DNA from: Bradyrhizobium ivorense
GTDB lineage: Bacteria > Pseudomonadota > Alphaproteobacteria > Rhizobiales > Xanthobacteraceae
Assembly: GCF_900696085.1 (NCBI RefSeq)
Contig: NZ_CAADFC020000016.1
Location: 124,001 to 188,000 of the forward strand
Reading direction: 5' to 3'
DNA length: 64,000 nucleotides
The position numbers and the translations under genes were made by a program. Under the pieces are notes generated by a model, which saw only the letters and a program-made list of their open reading frames with translations, searched no databases and was not told the origin of the DNA. This document shows, in pieces, positions 33,311 through 43,160 of this stretch. Numbering within the stretch: the first letter of the stretch is position 1; every line of letters starts with the position of its first letter.

Positions 33311-35305
33311 ATGTCCGCCACCAAGATCCTCTGGGGACAAATCCTAACCGTATTTGTCATCGTCATCCTGACGACATGGGCCGCTACGCAATGGACGGCC
33401 TACAGGCTCGGCTTCCAGCCACAGCTTGGGCCGCCATGGTTCATGCTCGGTCATTGGCCGATCTACTATCCGTGGTCCTTCTTTCCCTGGTGGTACTTCT
33501 ACGACGCCTATGCGCCGCCGATCTTCGTCGAGGGCGCCTATATCGCAGCGTCCGGCGGCTTCATCTCGATCGCCGTCGCCATCGGCATGTCGGTGTGGCG
33601 AGCCCGCGAGGCGAAGAACGCCGAGACCTTCGGCTCGGCGCGCTGGGCCCGCCATGACGAAGTGCGCGGCGCCGGCCTGCTCGGCGAGGACGGCGTGGTG
33701 CTCGGCAAGTTCGACCACGCTTATCTTCGGCACGATGGACCCGAGCATGTGCTGTGCTTCGCGCCCACCCGCTCCGGCAAGGGCGTCGGCCTTGTCGTGC
33801 CGTCGCTACTGACCTGGCCGGGCTCGGCGATCGTCCACGACATCAAGGGTGAGAACTGGACGCTGACCGCCGGCTTCCGCGCCCGACATGGCCGCGTGCT
33901 CCTCTTCGACCCGACCAACGCGAAGTCGGCCGCCTACAATCCGCTGCTCGAGGTGCGCCGTGGCGAGTGGGAGGTCCGCGATGTGCAGAACATCGCCGAC
34001 ATTTTGGTCGACCCCGAAGGCAGCCTCGAAAAGCGGAACCACTGGGAGAAAACCAGCCACGCACTCCTGGTAGGCGCGATCCTGCATGTCCTCTACGCGG
34101 AGGAGGACAAGACGCTCGCCGGCGTCGCCGCCTTCCTCTCCGATCCGAAGCGGCCGATCGAGTCCACCTTGGCGGCGATGATGAAGACCGCCCATCTCGG
34201 GGAGAGCGGACCGCATCCGGTAATCGCGTCGGCCGCCCGCGAGCTGCTCAACAAGTCCGACAACGAACGCTCCGGCGTGCTCTCGACCGCCATGTCGTTC
34301 CTCGGCCTCTATCGCGATCCCGTCGTCGCCGAGGTGACGCGCCGCTGCGACTGGCGCATCGCTGACATCGTCGGCGCCAGGCGGCCGACCAGCCTCTACC
34401 TAGTTGTGCCGCCGTCGGACATCGCCCGGACCAAGCCGCTCATTCGCCTCATCCTCAACCAGATCGGTCGGCGTCTGACCGAGGATCTCAAAGCCAAGGG
34501 CAACCGGCATCGGCTGCTCCTGATGCTCGACGAGTTCCCCGCGCTCGGCCGGCTCGACTTCTTCGAATCCGCGCTCGCCTTCATGGCGGGCTATGGGTTG
34601 AAGGCGTTCCTGATCGCGCAGTCGCTGAACCAGATCGAGAAGGCCTACGGGCCGAACAACTCGATCCTCGACAACTGCCACGTCCGCGTCAGCTTCGCAA
34701 CAAACGACGAACGGACCGCCAAGCGCGTCTCCGACGCACTCGGCACCGCGACCGAGATGCGCGCCATGCGCAACTATGCCGGCCATCGTCTCTCGCCCTG
34801 GCTCGGCCACTTGATGGTGTCGCGGTCGGAGACCGCCAGGCCGCTTCTCACCCCCGGCGAAATCATGCAGCTCCCGCCCGCTGACGAGATTGTCATGGTC
34901 GCTGGCACGCCGCCGATCCGCGCGAAGAAGGCCCGCTACTACGAGGATCGCCGGTTCAAGGATCGGATCATGCCGCCGCCGGCTCTCACACGGCCAACCC
35001 AGCCTGGGAAGGACGACTGGAGCAAGCTGCCGCTTCCGGCCCGGCCCGCGAGCATGGTGTCGGCCGACGCGGCAGTCGCCGAGGACGGCGCCGACGAAGA
35101 TCCGACCGGATCCGAACGGCGTCGCCAGCCAGAGCTGGAACGCGCCGCGCCCGTCGAAAAGAAGGCGCCGATCGAGAACGAATTCGACGGCGGCTTCGAC
35201 GACGAGGCCGATGACGACACGGCCCGGATCAGCCGCACCAACCAGATCATGCAGGGCGTGGCGCGTCAGGTCTCGCTCGATCCGAACGACGGCATGGAAC
35301 TGTGA
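33311..35305 (+). CDS. traG: TraG/VirD4 coupling protein, 664 aa
   Basis: Two N-terminal membrane segments (residues 8-25 and about 75-95) anchor a cytoplasmic ATPase. FAPTRSGKGVGLVVPSLL near 150-167 is the Walker A region and LLLMLDEFPALGRLDFFE near 395-412 the Walker B. It links the relaxosome to the trb channel. The C-terminal tail is acidic (FDDEADDDT), as in substrate-binding tails. A ribbon-helix-helix gene follows 7 nt after its stop. Confidence 0.93.
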   Translation: MSATKILWGQILTVFVIVILTTWAATQWTAYRLGFQPQLGPPWFMLGHWPIYYPWSFFPWWYFYDAYAPPIFVEGAYIAASGGFISIAVAIGMSVWRAREAKNAETFGSARWARHDEVRGAGLLGEDGVVLGKFDHAYLRHDGPEHVLCFAPTRSGKGVGLVVPSLLTWPGSAIVHDIKGENWTLTAGFRARHGRVLLFDPTNAKSAAYNPLLEVRRGEWEVRDVQNIADILVDPEGSLEKRNHWEKTSHALLVGAILHVLYAEEDKTLAGVAAFLSDPKRPIESTLAAMMKTAHLGESGPHPVIASAARELLNKSDNERSGVLSTAMSFLGLYRDPVVAEVTRRCDWRIADIVGARRPTSLYLVVPPSDIARTKPLIRLILNQIGRRLTEDLKAKGNRHRLLLMLDEFPALGRLDFFESALAFMAGYGLKAFLIAQSLNQIEKAYGPNNSILDNCHVRVSFATNDERTAKRVSDALGTATEMRAMRNYAGHRLSPWLGHLMVSRSETARPLLTPGEIMQLPPADEIVMVAGTPPIRAKKARYYEDRRFKDRIMPPPALTRPTQPGKDDWSKLPLPARPASMVSADAAVAEDGADEDPTGSERRRQPELERAAPVEKKAPIENEFDGGFDDEADDDTARISRTNQIMQGVARQVSLDPNDGMEL

Positions 35306-35312
35306 GGCGCCC

Positions 35313-35747
35313 ATGACAAATCCGGCAAAGAAACAGCGCTTGTCAGTCTATCTCGAACCCGAGGTGATGAAGGCGCTCGCGGCCCATGCGGCCCGGCGCG
35401 ATCAGTCGCGGTCGCTGATCGCCGAGGCGGCGATTGCATCCTTCCTCTCCCCGGATGCTGCCGAGCGCCAGGAAGCGGCGACGACCAAACGCCTCGACCA
35501 GCTCGACCGTCGCATGACCCGCATGGAGCGTGACCTCGGCATCTCGGTGGAGATGTTCGCCGTCTTTGTGCGCTTCTGGCTGACGACCAACCCGCCATTG
35601 CCAGAACCGGCGCAGGCGGCAGCACGCGCCCAGGCCGGCGAGCGATACGATGCGTTCGTCGCAGCGCTTGGCCGCAGACTCGCCAAAGGACCGAGGCTGC
35701 GGCAGGAGATTTCAGAGGACATCGATCCCGCGCGCGACGCGCAATAA
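35313..35747 (+). CDS. CopG/ribbon-helix-helix protein linked to TraG, 144 aa
   Basis: QRLSVYLEPEVMKALAAHAARRDQSRSLIAEAAIASFL near residues 8-45 is a ribbon-helix-helix DNA-binding domain, followed by a coiled-coil-like stretch (TKRLDQLDRRMTRMERDL) and a hydrophobic segment. It occupies the fixed place between traG and trbB in trb-type ICEs. Probable repressor of the trb operon or a relaxosome accessory protein. Confidence 0.8.
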   Translation: MTNPAKKQRLSVYLEPEVMKALAAHAARRDQSRSLIAEAAIASFLSPDAAERQEAATTKRLDQLDRRMTRMERDLGISVEMFAVFVRFWLTTNPPLPEPAQAAARAQAGERYDAFVAALGRRLAKGPRLRQEISEDIDPARDAQ

Positions 35748-35915
35748 GCAGCGATTGCGGCAACTCAAGTATTCGGCAATTCCGCCGATCGCCTGTTTTT
35801 GTACGCCACAGTACGACAAGCAAAACAACCTGTTGCCGATGACCGAATTCCGGTTCTCTTAATCATCCCCGATCCAGGGACGGCCTGACGCGGTCCCGCA
35901 AAGAACGGGGACGAC
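35748..35915 (+). promoter_or_regulatory. Probable trb operon promoter region
   Basis: This A+T-richer 168-bp gap separates the CopG gene from trbB. It includes GTAC-GCCACA-GTAC (around 35810) and TTGCCG...TCTTAAT, which could be a promoter. The GTG start of trbB follows AACGGGG. Confidence 0.4.
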
Positions 35916-36899
35916 GTGGCCGCTCCTTCCGAGAAATCCGAGGCGATACTTCGCGGAGCCCGCATGCTGCGGACCGCACTTGGCCCTGCCATCGCCGGCT
36001 TCCTCGGAGACGCCAGCGTTGTCGAGGTGATGCTCAACCCTGACGGCCGTCTCTGGGTCGACCGCCTCTCGGAAGGCTTGTCCGACACGGGCGAGCGGCT
36101 CTCGGCGGCCGACGGCGAGCGCATCGTGCGCCTAGTCGCCCACCATGTCGGTGCGGAAGTCCACGCCGGAAATCCCCGCGTCTCGGCCGAGCTACCGGAA
36201 ACAGGCGAGCGGTTCGAGGGTCTGCTGCCGCCCGTGGTCGCGGCGCCGGCCTTCGCGATCCGCAAGCCCGCCGTCGCGATATTCACCCTCGATGACTACG
36301 TCTGGACGGGCGTCATGTCCGCCGCGCAGGCGGACATCTTGCGCCAGGCGGTCGCCGATCGCCGCAACATCCTGGTTGCCGGCGGCACCTCGACCGGCAA
36401 GACCACGCTCACCAACGCACTGCTCGCCGAAGTATCGAAGACCTCCGACCGCGTGGTGCTGATCGAGGACACCCGCGAGCTACAATGCTCCGCGCCGAAC
36501 CTTGTCGCTATGCGGACCAAGGACGGCGTCGCAACGCTCTCCGATCTTGTCCGCTCCTCGCTTCGCCTGCGGCCTGACCGTATCCCCATCGGCGAGGTGC
36601 GCGGCGCCGAGGCGCTCGACCTGCTGAAAGCCTGGGGCACCGGCCACCCCGGTGGGGTCGGCACCATCCACGCCGGCACCGCGCTTGGCGCGCTGCGCCG
36701 CCTCGAGCAGCTCATCCAGGAAGCCGTCGTCACGGTACCGCGCGCGCTGATCGCCGAGACGATCGATCTCGTCGCGGTCCTTTCGGGCCGCGGCTCGACC
36801 CGGCGCCTGGCCGAACTCGGTCGCGTCGAAGGGCTCAGCCCCGACGGCGATTACCGCGTCCGCCCCGCAACCCAGCCCCCCGAAGGAGAACCCGCATGA
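35916..36899 (+). CDS. trbB: TrbB, VirB11-type ATPase, 327 aa
   Basis: VAGGTSTGKTTLTNALLAEV near 151-170 is Walker A. RVVLIEDTRELQC, the Asp box, follows, then IPIGEVRGAEALDLLKAWGTGHPGGVGTIHAG with the His box. It is a hexameric cytoplasmic ATPase that powers pilus assembly and transfer. Start is GTG 35916. trbC overlaps by 4 nt, opening the fixed order B-C-D-E-J-K-L-F-G-I. Confidence 0.93.
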   Translation: MAAPSEKSEAILRGARMLRTALGPAIAGFLGDASVVEVMLNPDGRLWVDRLSEGLSDTGERLSAADGERIVRLVAHHVGAEVHAGNPRVSAELPETGERFEGLLPPVVAAPAFAIRKPAVAIFTLDDYVWTGVMSAAQADILRQAVADRRNILVAGGTSTGKTTLTNALLAEVSKTSDRVVLIEDTRELQCSAPNLVAMRTKDGVATLSDLVRSSLRLRPDRIPIGEVRGAEALDLLKAWGTGHPGGVGTIHAGTALGALRRLEQLIQEAVVTVPRALIAETIDLVAVLSGRGSTRRLAELGRVEGLSPDGDYRVRPATQPPEGEPA

Positions 36900-37228
36900 T
36901 CCGCCGTGCCCTGCATTTTCGTCGCCATGTGGCGACAGCCGCATCCGTCCTCCTGGCCAGTGTCCTGCTGGCCCCGGCCGCCCACGCTTCCGGCTCCTCG
37001 ATGCCGTGGGAAGCGCCGCTGCAATCGATCCTCGAATCCATCGAGGGGCCGGTCGCCAAGATCATCGCGGTGATCATCATCATCGTCACTGGCCTGACGC
37101 TCGCGTTCGGCGACACCTCGGGCGGCTTCCGCCGCCTGATCCAGATCGTCTTCGGCCTGTCGATCGCCTTCGCCGCGTCGAGCTTCTTCCTGTCCTTCTT
37201 CTCGTTCGGCGGCGGGGCGCTCGTCTGA
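36896..37228 (+). CDS. trbC: TrbC, VirB2-type pilin, 110 aa
   Basis: A long signal region (RRHVATAASVLLASVLLAPAAHASG) is followed by two hydrophobic segments, IIAVIIIIVTGLTLAFG and IVFGLSIAFAASSFFLSFF. This is the pilin precursor that TraF (29209) is expected to process. It overlaps trbB by ATGA and trbD by TGATG. Confidence 0.9.
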   Translation: MIRRALHFRRHVATAASVLLASVLLAPAAHASGSSMPWEAPLQSILESIEGPVAKIIAVIIIIVTGLTLAFGDTSGGFRRLIQIVFGLSIAFAASSFFLSFFSFGGGALV

Positions 37229-37509
37229 TGGCGGGCCTGATCGAGAGCGGCGGCGACGTGCCGGGCTACACCGTCCCGGTCCATCGGGCACTGACCGAGC
37301 ACATCCTGCTCGGCGGTGCACCTCGCGCCCTCGCCATCCTCAACGGCACGCTCGCCGCCGCTCTCGGTCTCGGTCTTCGCCTCTGGCTGGTTGGCCTCGG
37401 TCTCTGGGCCATCGGCCATTTCGCCGCCGTCTGGGCGGCCAAGCGCGACCCGCAATTCGTCGACGTCGGCCGCCGGCACCTCCGCATCCCCGGTCACCTG
37501 AACGTCTGA
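37228..37509 (+). CDS. trbD: TrbD, VirB3-type protein, 93 aa
   Basis: GYTVPVHRALTEHILLGGAPR is the family's N-terminal signature, followed by two hydrophobic stretches (ILNGTLAAALGLGLRLWLVGLGLWAIG). It is an inner-membrane component that works with the TrbE ATPase. One base is shared with the trbC stop. Confidence 0.9.
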   Translation: MAGLIESGGDVPGYTVPVHRALTEHILLGGAPRALAILNGTLAAALGLGLRLWLVGLGLWAIGHFAAVWAAKRDPQFVDVGRRHLRIPGHLNV

Positions 37510-37517
37510 GGCGCGCC

Positions 37518-39956
37518 ATGATGAACCTCGCCGAATACCGCCGCACCTCGACCCGGCTCGCTGACTTCCTACCATGGGCGGCGCTGGTCGCTCCCGGCGT
37601 CGTCCTCAACAAGGACGGCTCGTTTCAGCGCAGCGCGCGGTTCCGCGGACCCGACCTCGACTCCGCCGTGCAGGCCGAGCTGGTTGCCGTCGCGGGTCGC
37701 CTCAACAGCGCCTTCCGTCGACTCGGCAGCGGCTGGGCGATCTTCGTCGAGGCGCAACGTCACGCCGTCGGCGCCTATCCGGCGAGCCAGTTTCCCGACG
37801 CCGCCTCGGCCATGGTCGAGGCCGAGCGCAAAGCCGACTTCGAAGAAGACGCCGTCCACTACGAGTCGAGTTACTTCCTGACCTTCACCTTCCTACCGCC
37901 GGCCGAGGATGCTGCGCGTGCCGAAAGCTGGCTCTACGAGGGCAAGGCCGAGCGCGGAGTGGATGCCTGGGAAGCGCTGCGCGGCTTCGTCGACCGCACC
38001 GACCGCATCCTGCAGCTCGTCGAAGCCTTCATGCCGGAATGCGCGTGGCTCGATGATGTCGAAACGCTGACCTATCTGCACTCGACCGTCTCGACGAAGC
38101 GCTACCGCGTGCGCGTTCCCGAGACGCCGATGTATCTCGACGCGCTGGTCGCCGACCAGCCGCTGACCGGCGGGCTCGAGCCGCGCCTCGCCGAGGCGCA
38201 TCTGCGCATCCTGACGGTCGTCGGATTCCCGACAGCGACGACGCCCGGCATCCTCGACGATCTCAACCGGCTCGCCTTTCCGTATCGTTGGTCGACGCGG
38301 GCGATCCTGCTCGACAAGACCGACGCCACGAAGCTTCTGACCAAGATCCGCCGACAGTGGTTCGCCAAGCGCAAGTCGATCGCCGCGATCCTCAAGGAGG
38401 TGATGACCAATGAGGCGAGCGCCCTGGTCGACACCGACGCCGCCAATAAGGCCGCCGATGCCGATCTGGCGCTCCAAGAACTCGGCGCCGACTATGCCGG
38501 CCAAGCCTATGTCACCGCCACGATCGCCGTTTGGGACAGCGATCCCCGCGCCGCGTCGGAGAAGCTCCGTCTCGTCGAAAAGGTGATCCAGGGACGCGAC
38601 TTCACCGCGATGCCCGAGACGATCAACGCGGCGGATGCCTGGCTCGGCTCGCTGCCGGGCCACGTCTACGCCAATGTCCGTCAGCCGCCGATCTCGACGC
38701 TCAATCTCGCCCACATAATCCCGCTTTCGGCGGTGTGGGCGGGGCCGGAACGGGATGAGCACTTTGGTGCACCCCCCTTGCTGTACGGCAAGACCGAAGG
38801 GTCCACCCCGTTCCGGTTCTCCATTCACGTCGGCGACGTCGGCCACACCTTGGTGGTCGGCCCGACCGGCGCGGGCAAGTCCGTGCTGCTCGCGTTGATG
38901 GCGCTGCAGTTTCGCCGCTACGAGGGAGCGCAGGTCTTCGCATTCGACTTCGGCGGCTCGATCCGTGCCGCCGCCATCGCCATGGGCGGCGACTGGCACG
39001 ATCTTGGCGGCGGCTTGACCGAGGGCTCAGCCGACAGCGTCGCGCTTCAGCCGCTCTCCCGAATCGACGAGGCAGCCGAACGCGCTTGGGCCGCCGATTG
39101 GATCGTCGCAATCCTGATGCGAGAGACCATTCAGGTCACGCCCGACGTCAAGGAGCTGATCTGGACCGCTCTATCGTCGCTGGCCAGCGCGCCCGTCGCC
39201 GAACGCACGATGACCGGCTTGTCGGTGCTGCTGCAGTCGAACGACCTGAAGCAGGCGCTGCGTCCATACTGCGTCGGTGGACCCTATGGCCGCCTGCTCG
39301 ACGCCGAGAGCGAGCATCTCGGTATCGCCACCGTCCAGGCCTTCGAGACGGAAGGTTTGATCGGGACGGCCGCGGCCCCGGCCGTCCTCTCCTATCTGTT
39401 CCACCGCATCGAGGACCGGCTGAACGGCGAGCCGACGTTGATCATCGTCGACGAAGGCTGGCTTGCCCTCGACGACGAAGGCTTCGCCGGCCAGCTCCGC
39501 GAGTGGCTGAAGACGCTGCGCAAGAAGAACGCCAGCGTCGTCTTCGCCACGCAGTCGCTCTCCGACATCGACGGCTCCGCGATCGCGCCTGCCATCATCG
39601 AGAGCTGCCAGACCCGGCTCCTGCTGCCGAACGAACGGGCGATCGAGCCGCAGATCACCGCGATCTACCGGCGCTTCGGCCTCAACGACCGACAGATCGA
39701 GATCCTCGCCAGGGCCATGCCCAAGCGGGACTATTACTGCCAGAGCCGCAGGGGCAATCGACTGTTCGAGCTGGGCCTTGCCGACGTCGCGCTGGCGCTC
39801 TGCGCGGCGTCCTCCAAGACCGACCAGGCGGCCATCGACCGGATCGTCGCCGAACACGGCCGCGAGGGCTTCCTCGCGGCGTGGCTGCGCCATCGCGGCG
39901 TGGATTGGGCGGCAGACCTCATTCCCAACCTCACCAACCTGGAGAGTCAGCCATGA
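37518..39956 (+). CDS. trbE: TrbE, VirB4-type ATPase, 812 aa
   Basis: Large VirB4 family ATPase with VVGPTGAGKSVLLALMALQF near 450-469 as Walker A and LIIVDEGWLALDDEGFA near 640 as Walker B, then VFATQSLSDIDGS and the C-terminal helix bundle. It energises channel assembly with TrbB. Length is normal for the family. ATG at 37518, or the second ATG directly after it, follows GAGGCGCGCC. The trbJ start overlaps its end by 4 nt. Confidence 0.93.
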   Translation: MMNLAEYRRTSTRLADFLPWAALVAPGVVLNKDGSFQRSARFRGPDLDSAVQAELVAVAGRLNSAFRRLGSGWAIFVEAQRHAVGAYPASQFPDAASAMVEAERKADFEEDAVHYESSYFLTFTFLPPAEDAARAESWLYEGKAERGVDAWEALRGFVDRTDRILQLVEAFMPECAWLDDVETLTYLHSTVSTKRYRVRVPETPMYLDALVADQPLTGGLEPRLAEAHLRILTVVGFPTATTPGILDDLNRLAFPYRWSTRAILLDKTDATKLLTKIRRQWFAKRKSIAAILKEVMTNEASALVDTDAANKAADADLALQELGADYAGQAYVTATIAVWDSDPRAASEKLRLVEKVIQGRDFTAMPETINAADAWLGSLPGHVYANVRQPPISTLNLAHIIPLSAVWAGPERDEHFGAPPLLYGKTEGSTPFRFSIHVGDVGHTLVVGPTGAGKSVLLALMALQFRRYEGAQVFAFDFGGSIRAAAIAMGGDWHDLGGGLTEGSADSVALQPLSRIDEAAERAWAADWIVAILMRETIQVTPDVKELIWTALSSLASAPVAERTMTGLSVLLQSNDLKQALRPYCVGGPYGRLLDAESEHLGIATVQAFETEGLIGTAAAPAVLSYLFHRIEDRLNGEPTLIIVDEGWLALDDEGFAGQLREWLKTLRKKNASVVFATQSLSDIDGSAIAPAIIESCQTRLLLPNERAIEPQITAIYRRFGLNDRQIEILARAMPKRDYYCQSRRGNRLFELGLADVALALCAASSKTDQAAIDRIVAEHGREGFLAAWLRHRGVDWAADLIPNLTNLESQP

Positions 39957-40717
39957 AACTGCGTGTCCCTCGCGCGGCGCTCGCCGCCGTCATTCTCGCT
40001 GCGCCGCTGTCGATGTCGCCGGTGCTGATCGCGCCGGCCTCGGCCCAGTGGATCGTCTATGATCCCACCAACTACGCGCAGAACCTGCTGTCGGCGACCC
40101 GCGCGCTGCAGCAGATCAACAACCAGATCACGTCGCTTCAGAACGAAGCGACGATGCTGATCAACCAGGCGCGCAACCTCACGAGCCTGCCGTTCTCCTC
40201 CCTCCAGCAGCTTCAGCAGTCGGTTCAACGGACCCAGCAGCTCCTCGGCGAGGCCCAACGCATCGCCTACAACGTCCAGAACATCGACCAGGCCTTCCGC
40301 ACCAACTACAGCGCCGGCAGCGCCTCGATGAGCGCGTCGGACCAGCAACTCCTCGCCCAGGCGAAGGAACGCTGGAACAACACGGTCTCGGGCCTCCAGG
40401 ACGCGATGCGCGTCCAGGCCGGCGTGGTCGGCAATATCGACACCAACCGCACGCAGATGTCGGCGCTGGTCGGCCAGAGCCAGGGTGCGACCGGCGCCTT
40501 GCAGGCGACGCAGGCCGGCAACCAGCTTCTCGCGCTTCAGGCCCAGCAGCTCGCCGATCTCACCGCCGTCGTCTCCGCCAACGGTCGGTCCCAGGCGCTC
40601 GCCGAGGCCGAGCGGTCCGCTGCGGCCGAACAGGGCCGCGAGCAGCGCCGCCGCTTCCTGACGCCGGGCGCCGGCTACCAGCCCGGCAACGCGCAAATGT
40701 TCCCAGGCAGCAACTGA
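39953..40717 (+). CDS. trbJ: TrbJ, VirB5-type minor pilus protein, 254 aa
   Basis: The signal peptide ends at APASAQWIVYDPTNYAQNLL, where WIVYDPTNYAQN is the TrbJ signature. The rest is Gln/Ala-rich helical repeat typical of VirB5 tip proteins. It is exported and would sit at the pilus tip or in the periplasm. ATG overlaps the trbE stop. Confidence 0.92.
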   Translation: MKLRVPRAALAAVILAAPLSMSPVLIAPASAQWIVYDPTNYAQNLLSATRALQQINNQITSLQNEATMLINQARNLTSLPFSSLQQLQQSVQRTQQLLGEAQRIAYNVQNIDQAFRTNYSAGSASMSASDQQLLAQAKERWNNTVSGLQDAMRVQAGVVGNIDTNRTQMSALVGQSQGATGALQATQAGNQLLALQAQQLADLTAVVSANGRSQALAEAERSAAAEQGREQRRRFLTPGAGYQPGNAQMFPGSN

Positions 40718-40727
40718 GGGCGCGGCG

Positions 40728-41114
40728 ATGGACGGAAAGCTTCTCGCGCGTGTCGGCGCCATCGGCTTCGTGACCTTCGCGATCACGGCGACGGCCATCG
40801 AACTCTCCCGCAAGGACGAACCGCCGCTCTATCGCAGCACCGCCGCGGCGACCGAAACGGGCGCCGACCCGCTGAAGATCGAGCTGCGGCGCTGCCAGGA
40901 ACTCGGGGAAGCCGGCACCCGCGATCCCGCCTGCCTTCAGGCCTGGGCGGACAACCGCGACCGCTTCCTGAAACCGTCGCAGGCCCTGCAGGCGCAACCG
41001 GCGCCGCAGGCGCCAGGCCCGCATCGTCAGCCGCAGAACCCTCCGTCCGCCCGCGACCGCGTCGTCAACGAGACCGCGCCGGATATCGACTCTCACACGA
41101 ACGAGGCGCGTTGA
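40728..41114 (+). CDS. trbK: TrbK-like entry-exclusion candidate, 128 aa
   Basis: One N-terminal hydrophobic segment (VGAIGFVTFAITATAIELS), then the conserved-looking LRRCQELGEAGTRDPACLQAWADNRDRF, then a proline/glutamine-rich tail. The position between trbJ and trbL is that of TrbK. RP4 TrbK is a small lipoprotein for entry exclusion; this one belongs to the longer alphaproteobacterial type without an obvious lipobox, so the exclusion role is inferred from position. Confidence 0.75.
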   Translation: MDGKLLARVGAIGFVTFAITATAIELSRKDEPPLYRSTAAATETGADPLKIELRRCQELGEAGTRDPACLQAWADNRDRFLKPSQALQAQPAPQAPGPHRQPQNPPSARDRVVNETAPDIDSHTNEAR

Positions 41115-41118
41115 GATC

Positions 41119-42477
41119 ATGGGCGGCACGGGCGTCATCGACCATTTCCTGGAGGTCTTCACCCGCTACATCGATAGCGGCTTTGGCCTCCTCAGCGGCG
41201 AAGTGGCCTTCATCGCCACCACGCTGATCGTGATCGACGTGACGCTCGCCGCGCTGTTCTGGAGCTGGGGTGCCGACGACGACATCATGGCGCGCCTGGT
41301 CAAGAAGACGCTTTTCGTCGGCGTCTTCGCCTACCTGATCGGCAACTGGAACAACCTGGCGCGGATCATCTTCGAGAGCTTCGCCGGGCTCGGGCTGAAG
41401 GCATCCGGCACCGGCTTCACGGTGGCCGACATGATGCGTCCCGGCCGCGTCGCGCAGACAGGCCTCGATGCGGGCCGGCCGCTGCTAGATTCCATCTCCG
41501 ATCTCATGGGCTACTGGAGCTTCTTCGAGAACTTCATCCAGATAGCGGTGATGCTGCTCGCCTGGGCGCTGGTGCTGCTCGCCTTCTTCATCCTCGCCAT
41601 CCAGCTCTTCGTCACCCTGATCGAATTCAAGCTGACCACGCTCGCCGGTTTCGTGCTCATCCCCTTCGGTCTCTTCGGCAAGAGCGCCTTCATGGCCGAG
41701 CGCGTGCTCGGCAACGTCATCTCCTCCGGCATCAAGGTGCTAGTCCTCGGCGTCATCATCGGCATCGGATCGAGCCTCTTCTCCGAATTCACTGCCGGTT
41801 TCGGCGGCCGCACACCGACGATCGACGAGGCGATGGCGATCGTGCTCGCGGCATTGACCTTGCTTGGCCTCGGCATCTTCGGCCCCGGCATCGCCAACGG
41901 CCTCGTGTCCGGAGGCCCGCAGCTCGGCGCCGGCGCTGCGGTCGGAACCGGGCTTGCCGCAGGTGGCATGGTCGCGGCCGGAGCTGCCACAGTCGGCGCC
42001 GTCGCTTCCGGAGGTGCGGCGCTCGCAGGAGGCGCCGCTGCCGCCGCCCGCGGGGGCGCTGCCCTCGCGGGCGGAGCTTCCACCGCATACAGCCTCGGCG
42101 CCGCAGGGCAGACGGGCGCCTCGGGCGTGGCGAGCGGCCTGGGCGGCGTCGCCCGGGCCGCCGGTTCCGCAGCCACGTCACCGCTTCGGCGCGCTGCCGA
42201 GCGCGCGTCGTCGAGCATGCGCTCCAGCTTCGCCGATGGAGCCCGGTCCGCCTTTGAGGCAACCGGGGGCTCCTCGACCATGGGCACCGTTGGCGAAGCT
42301 GCCAACGACGCCGCTCCAAGCCCTGCCGGTGGCGGTGATCAACCGCCCGCCTGGGCCCGCCGCATGAAGCGCTCGCAACAGATGAGCCACGCCGTCTCGA
42401 CCACCATCCATGCGGTGCGCAGCGGCGACAGCCACGGCGGCGGCTCCTCCATCAATCTCTCCGAAGGTGACCGCTGA
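41119..42477 (+). CDS. trbL: TrbL, VirB6-type polytopic channel protein, 452 aa
   Basis: Five or more membrane segments lie in the first 270 residues (for instance AFIATTLIVIDVTLAALFWSW and WALVLLAFFILAIQLFVTLI). They are followed by a long Gly/Ala-rich segment (residues about 270-350) and a basic tail. VirB6 family proteins form the inner-membrane part of the DNA path. It shares one base with trbF. Confidence 0.92.
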   Translation: MGGTGVIDHFLEVFTRYIDSGFGLLSGEVAFIATTLIVIDVTLAALFWSWGADDDIMARLVKKTLFVGVFAYLIGNWNNLARIIFESFAGLGLKASGTGFTVADMMRPGRVAQTGLDAGRPLLDSISDLMGYWSFFENFIQIAVMLLAWALVLLAFFILAIQLFVTLIEFKLTTLAGFVLIPFGLFGKSAFMAERVLGNVISSGIKVLVLGVIIGIGSSLFSEFTAGFGGRTPTIDEAMAIVLAALTLLGLGIFGPGIANGLVSGGPQLGAGAAVGTGLAAGGMVAAGAATVGAVASGGAALAGGAAAAARGGAALAGGASTAYSLGAAGQTGASGVASGLGGVARAAGSAATSPLRRAAERASSSMRSSFADGARSAFEATGGSSTMGTVGEAANDAAPSPAGGGDQPPAWARRMKRSQQMSHAVSTTIHAVRSGDSHGGGSSINLSEGDR

Positions 42478-43160
42478 TGTTTCGACGACCCTCGACCCAC
42501 TATGGAAAAGCTCCCGAACCCGAGACACCGTACCAGCGTGCCGCCCAGGTCTGGGACGACCGCATCGGCTCTGCCCGCGTCCAGGCGCGCAACTGGCGCT
42601 ACATGGCGTTCGGGTCGCTCTTCCTGTCGGCCGGGTTCGCGGCGGCGCTGGTCTGGCAGTCGGCGCGCGGCACCGTCGTTCCCTGGGTCGTTCAGACCGA
42701 CCGGCTCGGCCAGGCCCAGGCGATCGCGCCGGCGACGGCGGACTACCAACCGACCGACCCCCAGATCGCGTTCCACCTCGCGCGCTTCATCGAGCAGGTC
42801 CGCTCGATCCCGGCCGACGCCATCATCGTCCGCCAAAACTGGCTGCGCGCCTACGACTTCACAACAGACCGGGGAGCAGCGGCGCTCAACGACTACGCGC
42901 GTTCCAACGATCCCTTCACCAAGGTCGGCCGTCAGCAGATCGCGGTCGACGTCTCGAGCGTGATCCGCGCGTCGCCCGACAGCTTCCGTGTCGCATGGAC
43001 CGAGCGCCGCTACGAGAACGGCCAGCTCGCCGACACGACCCGATGGACCGCGATCCTCACGATCGTCGTCCAGATTCCGCGCAATGCCGACCGGCTGCGC
43101 GCCAATCCGCTGGGGATCTACGTCAACGCAATTTCATGGTCACGGGAGCTGGGGCAATGA
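42477..43160 (+). CDS. trbF: TrbF, VirB8-type protein, 227 aa
   Basis: TPYQRAAQVWDDRIGSARVQARNWR is the TrbF N-terminal signature; one membrane helix (ALVWQS region, about 43-60) follows, then a periplasmic NTF2-like VirB8 domain with TPTDPQIAFHLARFIE-type sequence (here PTDPQIAFHLARFIEQ). It is an assembly factor. trbG starts within its last codons. Confidence 0.92.
   Translation: MFRRPSTHYGKAPEPETPYQRAAQVWDDRIGSARVQARNWRYMAFGSLFLSAGFAAALVWQSARGTVVPWVVQTDRLGQAQAIAPATADYQPTDPQIAFHLARFIEQVRSIPADAIIVRQNWLRAYDFTTDRGAAALNDYARSNDPFTKVGRQQIAVDVSSVIRASPDSFRVAWTERRYENGQLADTTRWTAILTIVVQIPRNADRLRANPLGIYVNAISWSRELGQ

Noticed and set aside
37893..38999. Minus-strand open frame of 368 codons opposite trbE
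   Set aside because: Antisense of a clear VirB4-type ATPase gene.
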